In this document: positions 54,906 to 64,000 of the stretch, piece after piece
Position numbering within the stretch: the first letter of the stretch is position 1
Layout: every line of letters starts with the position of its first letter
From: Odobenus rosmarus divergens
Lineage: Eukaryota; Chordata; Mammalia; Carnivora; Odobenidae
Assembly: GCF_000321225.1 (NCBI RefSeq)
Contig: NW_004450464.1
Span: 3,171,569 to 3,235,568, forward strand
Length of the DNA stretch: 64,000 bases
Direction: 5' to 3'
Notes under the pieces: generated by a model
What the model was told of the DNA's origin: nothing
Database searches by the model: none
The model's input: only the letters and a program-made list of their open reading frames with translations
Translations under genes and position numbers: made by a program

Positions 54906-55536
54906 AATACCTTTTTAACAAATCTGTTAAAATGTCCATATGTTATTTCTACTTAAAACTGCGAATGTTGTAAAACTTACTTATAAAGTTATTAATGTTG
55001 AGTGATCTTTGTAGGGCTGGAGTAACTCCACATAGTCATAGCCATTATTTCTTTAATATAACTTTGTGTGTCGATATTTTATTTTGGTTTCAGGTACCTA
55101 ATTTCTCAAGTCATAATTTGATCTAATGGTGATTTTGCCTATCGGGATTGTCTATTTTTTTCTTATATGAACACCTTGAGTAACACAGGAAAATGTGCTC
55201 ATTGAAGACTGATAAAAATCACCTATAAAAATTATTCATTTGTGATCCTACCTGGAGGATAATTTTCTGTCCAGTGCTCCTAATGTATTTTGTTCTGGTT
55301 GGTCTTTCTATTTCAATTATGCCTTCTCAATGTATGTCTAAGGAAAAGCATAAATTCCATCTAAGCTTCCCAAAGTATTAGGACAATTATCTGCCCATAT
55401 TATGGATTTCAGATAATGATAAGACATTTACAAAAATTGCTTATATATTAAGCCACAAATATGTATTTTTAATTTCCTGTAAGTAGGAGCATACAGAATG
55501 CGTTCTCTGATCACAATGCAATGAAAGTGCATTTTC

Positions 55537-55770
55537 GGGGCGCCTGGGTGGTTCAATCAGTTGAGCATCCGACTCTTGGTTTCAGCTCAGGTCATGATCT
55601 CAGGGTCATGAGATCAAACCCTAGGTGGTGCTCTGCACTCAGCATGGAGTCTGCTTGAGATTTTTCTCCTTCTCCTTCTGCCCCCCCACCACTTGTGCAC
55701 AGGCATGCTCTCTCTCTCTCTCTCCGCCCCCCCTCTTTGTCTAAAATAAAAAAAAAAATCTTAAAAGAAA
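55537..55770 (+). mobile_element. CAN-SINE, older subfamily, inside L1
   Basis: GGGGCGCCTGGGTGGTTCAA head, 'gagcatccgactcttggttt', 'catgatctcagggtcatgag', 'gtctgcttgagatttttctc', a run of seven C followed by a CT microsatellite, and TAAAATAAAAAAAAAAATC tail. The target-site duplication TGAAAGTGCATTTT (55522-55535) is matched by TAAAAGTGCATATT (55771-55784). Confidence 0.92.
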
Positions 55771-55814
55771 TAAAAGTGCATATTTATTTTCAAACAGTAG
55801 CCAATAAATATGTA

Positions 55815-55835
55815 TGTAGGTAGGTAGGTTTGTAT
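55815..55835 (+). repeat. Short GTAG microsatellite
   Basis: TATGTAGGTAGGTAGG, four imperfect units. Confidence 0.6.
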
Positions 55836-56290
55836 CTAGCCAGAAAAAACCTCTTAGCAATTTAACATACCTATCTAGATGACTTTTTGATTAAAGAGCA
55901 TTTTAGAACAGATTTTGTCACATTTAAAAAGTGGAGCTATAAGAACACTGTATATGTAAAATATGTAATTAAAATTTACAAAATAGCAGTAAATGCAAGT
56001 AATAGAAAAAACTAAGGACTAAATGAAATGAGCTAAGTAGTCAACTTTAGAAGCTAGGACAAAAGAAACCCAAAAAAACATAAAATAAAAGAAAGGAAAT
56101 AAAGATAAAAGCAGAACAAAATGAATAGAAAACAGCCAAAGTAGACGATAATAAACCAAGATCTGGCTCTTTTAAAATGCCAATAAAATAGACAAATTAC
56201 TGGCAAGACTAATCAAGAAGAAAGACAGGGAACATAAATAACAATTACAGCAACAAAAAAAAGGAGAGATTAACAAGCACAAATACGTTT

Positions 56291-56622
56291 AAGTGGAAGA
56301 GAAATTTTGTCAATGTGTCTGTGTTCCTTTCTCAAACATAGGATTTTAGTATGAGAGTTAAAAAACTTGTTGTGTGTTCTATGAAGAATTCTTGTACACT
56401 TTTTTCTATCTAGTGTATATTTTATGATTTTATATGACTACTAGGAAATGGGAGGCCTTCTGGAATTGATTTAAGAATAACTGGCAGTTTTATATTGAGT
56501 GATTTTAAGTGCCAAATTTCAGATAAAATGAGCTGTTTAATTTAATACTTAATGTAAGTTTCATGGAGCTACAGGTGTTTACTTTTTTTTTTTTTAATAT
56601 CACCCATGCTTGCTCTGTCTAC
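56291..56622. other. Unannotated sequence
   Basis: No feature recognised. Confidence 0.3.
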
Positions 56623-56624
56623 AG

Positions 56625-56786
56625 CTCTACTACTCAAGGTTCAGTCTAAGATCAGCAGCCTCAGCATCACCTGGGAGTGCACTAGAAATGCAGATTCTCA
56701 AGACCCACTTGGTCCTACTGACTTAGAACCAGCATTCTGTAGACTACCAGGTGATTCCCATGCACACTAAAGTTTGAGAAGCACTG
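56625..56786 (-). mobile_element. MER5A (hAT-Charlie MITE)
   Basis: The plus strand is the reverse complement of MER5A in order: 'gcagcctcagcatcacctgg', 'tagaaatgcagattctcaag', 'accaggtgattcccatgcac' and 'taaagtttgagaagcactg'. It is a short non-autonomous DNA transposon copy, ancient and shared by placental mammals. Confidence 0.8.
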
Positions 56787-58329
56787 TTTTTACTAAATAT
56801 ATACTTAGGTAAAATGAATGTATAAGGTCAGGGCAAACAACTCTTTTCTAATGGGGACAGTTTGAGTAAAATAGTTAACCTATAAATAAAAGGTCAAGTT
56901 TACCTACACACTGAAAGTATATTTATTTGGTTTATTGAAACAGATTCGAATTTTTAATTTTTATTTTTGATTTGAGTGCAAATAGGTTATAAGATAAATA
57001 AATATGTAAGCATGGAAATAAAGTATATCTGAAAGCCCTTAAATATAATTAGGATGTTATGGAAATTACTTCACAGTGGGTAACCCTTGCCATTGACTCT
57101 TCAGAAAGAAGGGGGAAAAAGTCACAGAACGAATATCAGTGGTTAAAAATCTCCTCATCTGTTAAACATATGCTGAATAATTCCTGGATTTGCTTTTATA
57201 ACATGATGCTGCTTTAGTGCAGTTTATGGAAAATTGCTATTATTATTAAAAACAACAACTTCATTTACTTCTAGAATAGCTGATTAAAGTAAAACTAGAA
57301 AAGGAATGAGTTGTTAGAATTTCCAGTTTGTTCAGACCTGCTTCTTTATCCATAAAGGGGACAAAATGCAAATGAGAATTTGCAGATGAGATTAATGAAA
57401 TAAAGGAAGTCTCTAGCACTAATTAAAATTAAAAAGGATGAACAGATGGTCTTAACACAGCTGGAAGTATTCTGATGAAATTCTGCCCATGTGTTTACTA
57501 AGGCAGTTCTGTTGCAAAAAAACACACCTGTTTACTTTTCTAAGAGCAAAAATATTATTAAATGCATTTTTTATTTACTGCTATTTTGGCTGTTAAATCA
57601 TTCCTTCATTTTTCAGTCTCATTGTTTCCAGAGATAATCAGCTATAAGTAACTTAATAGCATACATACAAGTATGTATGCCCTTGAGTAAAATAATTTTA
57701 ATCATGACGTTCAAATAGCAAGGTGATCATTTGCCACTTATTTTTTTTTGACTGCAAAAACCACCCAAGGAGCATGTGAAAAAAAGATACAAGGATATGA
57801 ATTCATTTTAATAGATTCAAAGAAAGTACTATTTAAGATCATTCTCTAAGCCTTATTCATTATTCAGTATCTTGTTTTTATAACATATACAATAGATAAA
57901 TGACTTTAAATTAGCTACATTTAAATAGTAAATAATAAGTAATAATTATTTTATCATTTTCCTAATAGAAATAATACTAAAAGTTCAAAGATTAAGGGAT
58001 AATATCACGATAGTCCTATCTTTTAAGTATAATCAGTCGTAAAATTTTGCTAATTATTTCTGAGCACTTTTCTACATATATATTTTTTCCTATTGTACTT
58101 ATTTACAATCAGACTCTATGTACAATGTTATATTCCACTCACCACTATTTATTAGGCAACTAAATAATTACTGGGGCATCATTACCAAAACCAGCCTCAG
58201 ACCCAAACCAGGGTGATATGACAAATACCTCCATATTTTACCTGATTTTTAAGTATGTAAAGTCACATCCACAGATACTGGGTTAAGACTTCACCATATC
58301 TTACCAGAGGGCACAGTTCAACTCATAAC
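56787..58329. other. Unannotated AT-rich unique sequence
   Basis: About 1.5 kb without a recognised gene or repeat. Confidence 0.35.
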
Positions 58330-58555
58330 ATGCATTTATATTTGACAACATTTAGCTCAATGGCAATAATGTGATTCTGTGCTTGATATAAGGAAGCTTT
58401 ACTTTTTAAAATCACTTTTATTTCCTACCTAACAACAATCCTTCATGGTAGAGAGAACTGATATTGCCAGCGTTTTACTGATGAAAAAATGATACCATGA
58501 TTTGTAAGAAGTGAGGCTTTTCCCCTGAGCACTCAGAACCTATTCCTTGTGTTTT
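58330..58555 (-). repeat. MIR SINE, diverged
   Basis: 'taacaacaatccttcatgg', 'cgttttactgatgaaaaaat' and 'tgtaagaagtgaggctttt' follow reverse-complement MIR (cacaacaaccctatgagg ... attttacagatgaggaaac ... gtaagtggcagagc). Confidence 0.45.
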
Positions 58556-58584
58556 GGTTTCCATCCTTGCTTTGATAGGAAGTT

Positions 58585-59140
58585 TCTGATAGGGCTCCCA
58601 ATGAATTCTGTGCCCCAGTGTTCACACTCTTGTATAAAGTCTTCATTTTAAGTATGTTCCAGCCTTGTAACTGGCTTCTGATGAAGAGAGTACAACAAAA
58701 GTAACAAAATGTGATTTCTGATTAGGTTATGAAGCCCGAGACTTCCATCTTGCTACCTAACACTGTCCTTGGCTTGTTGGCTCTCTAAAGCCCTCTCACG
58801 TTCTCAGAGAGAAGCCAGCCTCCATGTTGTGAAATGTTCTATGGAGGACCAATGACAAGGACCAGGGGGAGGCCTCCCGCCAACAGCCTGTGAGACACTG
58901 AGGCATTAATTGAATAAACTGCAGGGCACTGAATTCTGTGCAAACCATATGAGTGAGCTAGGAAGCTGATCCTTCCCAGCTGAGCCTTCAGATGATTGCA
59001 GCCTTTGAAAGAACCAAAGTTAGGGGACTCAGCAAAGACACACTGGGATTTCTGACCTATAGAAAAGACAGTATCATAAATGTTGCCATTCTAAGCCTCT
59101 GCGTTTTGGTGTCAGTTGTTACACAGTGATAGGTAACAGA
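58585..59140 (+). mobile_element. ERVL/MaLR-type LTR, about 550 bp
   Basis: Recognisable phrases in LTR order: 'ccccagtgttcacactctt', 'gtgatttctgattaggttat', 'acttccatcttgctacc', 'tccatgttgtgaaatgttc', 'agctgatccttcccagctg', 'tttctgacctatagaaaag' and 'gcctctgcgttttggtgtc', ending 'acacagtgataggtaacag'. These match a common mammalian LTR (ctcctggattcctgacc ... gttttaagccgctaag ... cagcaatagataactaatac). A terminal-repeat check was not possible. The precise family name is uncertain. No retroviral gene is adjacent. Confidence 0.6.
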
Positions 59141-62100
59141 TAGACTTCCTCATACACTTCTGCATACCATTAACCGCAAGCAGTTGACCAAAGGCTTTTA
59201 TCTGAAGGACTTATCTTCCAGCTTTTTTTTCTTTTCTAGGCAGATTCCACTCTTTTCTATTGTGCATTGAGAAAGTGATATGTATCCATGGACTTCACTA
59301 CATGGATATGAGAATGAGAAAGACAAAATTACCAAGGAAAATATGTATTCCACTATAAAAATCCTGTTAATCCAGTCTTATGTGTTGTTGATAAAGATTT
59401 TTCCCTCTTGCCTGGCAACTCAGATCACTCTCTTTAGGTGAAAAAAGAGATATGGAAATTATTTGAATGGTTCATATTCATGTTTAAATCCTATGGGTAA
59501 AAGCATATTATTTGGGGGCACAAGACTATGAAAAATTAAAATAAGATCTTCCATGATAAATGGAAATACTTGTTTAGTGGATGTTTTCCTACTATAAATA
59601 AATGATAATTTATTTTAATAAGCTTTTACCAATGGCAGTGGCCATATTGACTGTAGATTCCCCAACTGGATTTTTCCAAGTTGGAACAGCAGCTGCTTAT
59701 AGTAGATTTTGATTTGTGACACAGTTACACACTTAACGCTTGAAGATACATATCTTTGGGGGGAAAGGTGTTACTAAATTGTTCTTTGTGATTCGTCTTC
59801 TAAAAAAAATAAAGTATATAATTTTGTTTCTCTCTGAACTTACTGTCACTCTTGGAACAGGTATTTGTTGATCCTCTCTGTTGACAAGGGTTGTAGTCAA
59901 ATTCTGTGGCTAAGCTATTCAGTCATTTATATCTTAAACTTTCTAGTGAGATAATATCTCAGGACAAAAATAACAATGAATTCTTCATCTTATACTTTTG
60001 TTTTCAAGAGGTTTTTCTAAATAAAATTCCCAATGCATTAGGAAAGAATTATATATTCTTGCCATGATCTCAAAGACATCATTTTCTGTTATCACCTGAC
60101 TTCAATTTAATATATAATTTTCCAATGATTAATGACCAGATTTAAAGATAATCTCAGAAATAAAGATTGAACACATTTTTCTAGTATTTTACTATATTTC
60201 TCATCCCTGGTACATTCTGTTATGCTTTTGAATCACTAGAATTTATTTACACAAAATCATATGTCCTTGGCATATCACTTTTAAGGTGCGATCATTCATT
60301 GATGTGCATTTCACCTTGATTTCATAGCAATGTGGTGAAAATCCATCCCTTAAAGATATTACACATGTATAAATGAGAGCAATCTTTTCCCCCTCTCCAA
60401 AAACTTTGCTCTCCTAGCACCCATAGACTGAAGGTACTATAAAGAAAGACTATTTGTGTCTCCATGGAACCTAATATTAAGCAAAGAAAATGACTTCTGT
60501 GCACTCAAAGGTAAGGTTTGTTCAGTAATGAGATAACATATAAAGTTCAATGCTGAGTCTTATACCTTTGCTATTTAACATTTTTCCTAAAGAAACTTGA
60601 TTTAGTCATTTTTAATTGACTGTAAAGTATTAAATTACCTTGAAGAGTGAAATCAGAATTTGACATTTCAATAAACTTTTGAGAAACAGTCTAATAATAT
60701 TCAGTGAGTTGAAGTGCAACTAACCTTCTTGGGTGGGAAGCCATAGACTTTTTAAGTGTCAAAAAGATGATGAGTAATTTGTGATCTGATGTTCTTAGTG
60801 AATTTTGAGTGGACTGTTGTCTTAAAACAGACTTATCAAAGGCCAAGATGATATGCTAGCCACTTATTATGAAACTCTCTTTGGCTTGCAGACCTTGTGG
60901 TCCTAAAAGCAGAATTGGAGGGGAAAAATGCTAAAGAAACACAGGAATGCTTCTCAGATTCTCTCTAACCTGCTCTGTCTAGTTACAGAGTTTGAAATGA
61001 AAAGAAATGAAAATATCTCACTCTAGAGAGATGAAAATACATAGAGTTTATTCCTTAGTGGCCCTCCATGCCCAGTGAGGATGTGGTCACTTTATCATGA
61101 TGTGGCTTATAATTTACCACAACCCTGTGCTGTGCATCACCAGTGATGATGATTAGAGACATAAAGTCATTGCACTTTCTCTTTCTTCTTAGTCCTTATC
61201 AATTTGTCAATAAAGCATCTATGATGTGTTTAATTATTATTTTTAAAATCAGACATTAGTAAAATACAAAAAATAAACACTAATAAAATTTTCCATGGAT
61301 GCACTATTCAATAACTTGATTAGTAGTGAAATAATTACCTTCAAAAAAAAAAAAACAAAACAATACTTAGTTCATTTGTTTAGCTAATCAAACAAATCAG
61401 CAAATTTTTGGCCAATAAAAAACATAACCAAATTTTACAATCCTCCCACATTAATTAGAATGCTCTCATTTGGTCCCACTGAAAATTGAAGATGCTGACT
61501 AAAGTCTGCTCTATTTAGATATAGATATTCTAGGCTACCATTTACTTCAAGAAGGATAACAGATGTACTCAGAAGCAAAACCAAGACCATATATATATAT
61601 ATAATTTCCCCCTAACAAACAAATGCCCATTTATAGAAGCTATTTATTTTTCTTCTCTGTGGCTTTGTTTGAGCCCTCTGATTCCCATGTGGAATACAGT
61701 GACATATTTATGTCTGTTCATTTGTATCAGGCCTTTAGGAGGTACTCCGCCATTCCTACCAGACTGTTTGAAATAGCTCTTTGTCAGTTTCAGTTCACAC
61801 CCATAAAATTGGCTTTAAGTTTCCACCTTGGTTGAAATTCCCTGGCCAATAACCTCCCTAACCTGAACCAGATGGGGAAAAGTTCACCCAAACAATTTTG
61901 GAACATGTTGACCTTGTCCACATATCACAGAGTAGGAGTTTATAAAACCTAATCTAAAGTCATGTTTTCCTTTCCTCAGGGTATGTCAAAGAAAATTCCT
62001 TACCCCTCTAAGGTCACATACATGTAGATCTACAAATCTCTAACATCTCCCTTTTCTCTCTCTCTCTCTTTTTTTCCCTCCTTTTCTTTTTTAAACCTGC

Positions 62101-62879
62101 TTTAGTTCACTGGGAGCCATCCTGTGGCCTCCCTCCTCCTAATTTTTCTAGGATTCCAGGATGGCCAACTGGAATGCTTGCCCCCCTGCCAGCATTCTTT
62201 CTGTGGTTTAGCAAAGTCCCCTCTCCTTCCTGTCGTGATCTCCCCACAGTGGCTTCCATCTCTCCATTCATCAGGAGTTGTGCTCTTATGGTGGAAGAGA
62301 ACAACTCCCCTTCAGACCTGAATTCAGTTCCTCCTACCTGAAGAGGCTTTGGTCTGAGGCTTCCTCATTAGCATGCTCTCTGCCAAAGATCCCCAGATAG
62401 GCTTGGCTCCTGGAATCTTCTTTTCTTCCAGATGAACGTTGATGAGAGAAAAGTCTTATTTGCAAAATGAAATTGGAGCTTAGATGTCACTGTTTTTATT
62501 TAGACCACACTCCTTTTAATCATTGCTTTATGCTTGATTGAATATTGGAAACAGTCTGGGGAAAAGGTTCTGGAGAACAAACATTTACTGATACAGTAAC
62601 ACTAAAAAGGGAAGGGGAGTGTTTCACCTACTGGCATGTGGTTTCATTTTGTGGAGCACCTGAGTCAATGACTATAATCAGGGAAGTTTGGCTTTGAAAA
62701 TAATAGTAATAAAATTTTCCGCTAAATTATACTGCTTTTACCATGTAAAGATAAAACCTTTCAAATATGGACTCCACAAATTATAAAAGAGTGTCAACTA
62801 GCCAGTGACAGCAGAATATTGCTATTTTTTTTGCCTTCCTCTGGAATTCTTCTTCCATAGGTCTTAGAACACTCTTCTC
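59141..62879. other. Unannotated mostly unique AT-rich sequence
   Basis: About 3.7 kb with no CAN-SINE and no recognised exon or RNA. TATATATATATATA at about 61591-61602 and a CTCTCTCT/TTTTT tract at about 62055-62090 are simple repeats. Open frames at 61623-61835 and 62107-62321 (both strands) have no family resemblance. Confidence 0.4.
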
Positions 62880-63790
62880 AGTATCTCTTCACATTTCATC
62901 ACCTCCATTTGCCCTAATCTCAGCTTCATCGTCTCCTACCTGAACTTCCACTCCCTCCCTGGAGTTCATGCTTCATAGAGCAGCCAATGTGATCTTTACA
63001 GAGGTCTGATGGCTTCTTCTTAAAGGGCCAGATAAAAAATATTTCAGGTTTGCAGGCCACCTTGTCTTTGCCACAACTACTCATTTCTGGTGGTGTAGTA
63101 CGAAACCGTGAAACCAAGCATAGGACCACCCATAGACAGTAGATGAAGGAATGTGCATGCCTGTGTTCCAATACATTTTACACAAACTGAGGGTGGCCCA
63201 TGGGCCTAAAAATCTGAACCTGTCACTCTGCTGTCTGAGGCCTTCCTTTGTCACCTTATTGTAGGGAAGATAAAATCTGAATCCCGCCCCCACCCCGCCC
63301 CCGGCTCATAGAACCTCATCTTTCTGGACTTGCCTCTTGGTATTCCTGACCAGGCACCCTCCTGCCTGCTTTGCTAGCAGTTAGGCTCTAACCACTCTGA
63401 CCCTCTCGCTGGAACCCATACTCTCTCCTCCTGAGATTGTCTTCACTTCATCAGCACTTGGCTGGTATGTTTTTGGTTTCATTTTTAATCAGTTGGGTAT
63501 TAGTTCAAGTTCATTTCTGCAGAGAGGCTTTCCTGACCATCCTGTGAAAAACACCCCTCCCCCCTCTCCCTGGACCAATCCTTCATTATTCCTTTCACAG
63601 TTTACTTTCTTCAGATTCAGTCAGTATTTCCAATGATGTTATTTTGTGTATTTATTCATTGTCTGTTATATCATTACACATACGCTCCAGGAAGGCATAG
63701 ACCTTGCTTTTCTGGATCATCAATATCCAGAGACATTCTTGAATCATAATTAATGCAAAATTAATGTTTGCTGAATGAATGAATGAGTAC
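62880..63790 (+). repeat. L2 LINE, long fragment split by a hAT element
   Basis: L2 wording runs through 'agcagccaatgtgatcttt' (62983), then after an insert 'cctgtcactctgctgtctg' (63219), 'gggaagataaaatctgaat' (63265), 'tctgcagagaggctttcctg' (63517), 'tatttattcattgtctgtt' (63650) and 'atgtttgctgaatgaatg' (63764). This is the 3' half of L2 including its tail. Confidence 0.7.
63008..63214 (+). mobile_element. MER58-like hAT-Charlie MITE inside L2
   Basis: 'taaagggccagataaaaaat', 'atttcaggtttgcaggccac', 'tttgccacaactactcattt', 'gtgcatgcctgtgttccaat' and 'tggcccatgggcc' follow a well-known mammalian hAT-derived element. The L2 wording resumes directly after it. TCTGATGG (63005) and TCTGAACC (63213) may be a decayed 8-bp target duplication. 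Family name given from memory. Confidence 0.6.
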
Positions 63791-64000
63791 ATTTTGTTTA
63801 GTATTAGTCCAGATTCTAAATAGTATTAATAGAGGATAAAGAATAATTCCCTAAAGGCATGATTGAGCCAAAGTAAGAAAACAATGTGGAAGTGCTTTCA
63901 TCTTACTTGCTGTATTAAACATTAGTAGAAGTAGAGGGTTTGTCTTAGGACTTTATGCTCCCTTTTACTCTGTGCTGCTTAATGTGCACTTAGACACAGA

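Larger units (their letters stand above)
53450..55260 (-). repeat. Old L1M LINE, antisense, multiply interrupted
   Basis: Antisense L1 ORF2 wording is seen at 53560-53710 ('acataagtatgtatcttgg', 'gcgttctagttgctaattt') and 54430-54660 ('atcatgttgaataaatttc', 'gctggatattgtcaaatgc'), continuing at 54920-55260. It is split by the nested SINE pair (53722-54200) and by a younger L1 3' UTR (about 54665-54905). No frame is intact. Confidence 0.5.
55340..56290 (+). repeat. Old L1 ORF2 fragment, sense, split by a SINE
   Basis: Sense L1 ORF2 wording: 'ttatatattaagccacaaat' (55441), 'gcgttctctgatcacaatg' (55500), then after the SINE 'aagatctggctcttttaaa' (56158), 'caataaaatagacaaattac' (56181) and 'ctaatcaagaagaaagac' (56210). 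These lie between the endonuclease and reverse-transcriptase regions of ORF2. Stops and deletions abolish coding. Confidence 0.6.

Noticed and set aside
1..64000. Possible new defence, CRISPR, operon or other gene system
   Set aside because: All strong signals are mammalian interspersed repeats. No direct-repeat array with unique spacers, no gene cluster and no intact long open frame exists; the longest frame (196 codons) is L1 ORF2.

Overview
This window is mammalian nuclear DNA from a carnivore. No intact protein-coding gene, functional RNA gene, CRISPR array or bacterial-type operon can be supported. The lineage call rests on about 28 copies of the tRNA-derived CAN-SINE, with the head box CGCCTGGGTGGCTCAG, a pyrimidine-rich body and an AAATAAATAAAATCTT tail. 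The younger copies do not have the dog-type or cat-type body. Their 'CCCCTGCTTGTGTTCC ... CTGTCAAATAAATAAA' body points to a non-canid caniform such as a bear, seal, mustelid or relative. This is inferred from remembered consensus sequences, not from a database search.

Layout. 1-2.5 kb: AT-rich unique sequence with an old L2 fragment. 2.5-3.9 kb: an old L1M tail carrying two later insertions, a CAN-SINE and a 5'-truncated processed pseudogene of CCT8 (chaperonin subunit theta). 4-8.1 kb: scattered SINEs and MIR/L2 remnants. 8.1-9.6 kb: L2 sequence broken by a 513-bp solo endogenous-retrovirus LTR and followed by a SINE. 9.6-25.4 kb: mostly unique sequence with SINEs, old L1M tails, MIR, L2, an MLT1 remnant and a tRNA-Ile-like relic. 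25.67-32.35 kb: one nearly full-length L1 on the minus strand (5' UTR, ORF1, ORF2, 3' UTR). It is dead through stops, a frameshifting 26-bp duplication, a changed catalytic motif and a SINE inside ORF1. 32.4-50.5 kb: unique sequence with SINEs, a long L2 fragment, a Tigger-type MITE and simple repeats. 50.5-54.2 kb: a dense SINE cluster, including one SINE nested in another. 53.4-56.3 kb: fragments of older L1s in both orientations and a younger L1 3' UTR. 55.8-64 kb: no CAN-SINE at all, but MER5A, MIR, an ERVL-type LTR and an L2 interrupted by a hAT-type element.

The features are layers of retrotransposition rather than cooperating genes. Nested insertions give relative ages: L2, MIR and L1M oldest; then LTRs and DNA transposons; then the minus-strand L1; then the young SINEs with perfect target-site duplications. 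The window is most simply intergenic or deep intronic DNA. I found no sign of an undescribed biological system. The most useful observations are the nested insertions, the diagnostic SINE subfamilies and a few odd local sequence patches.
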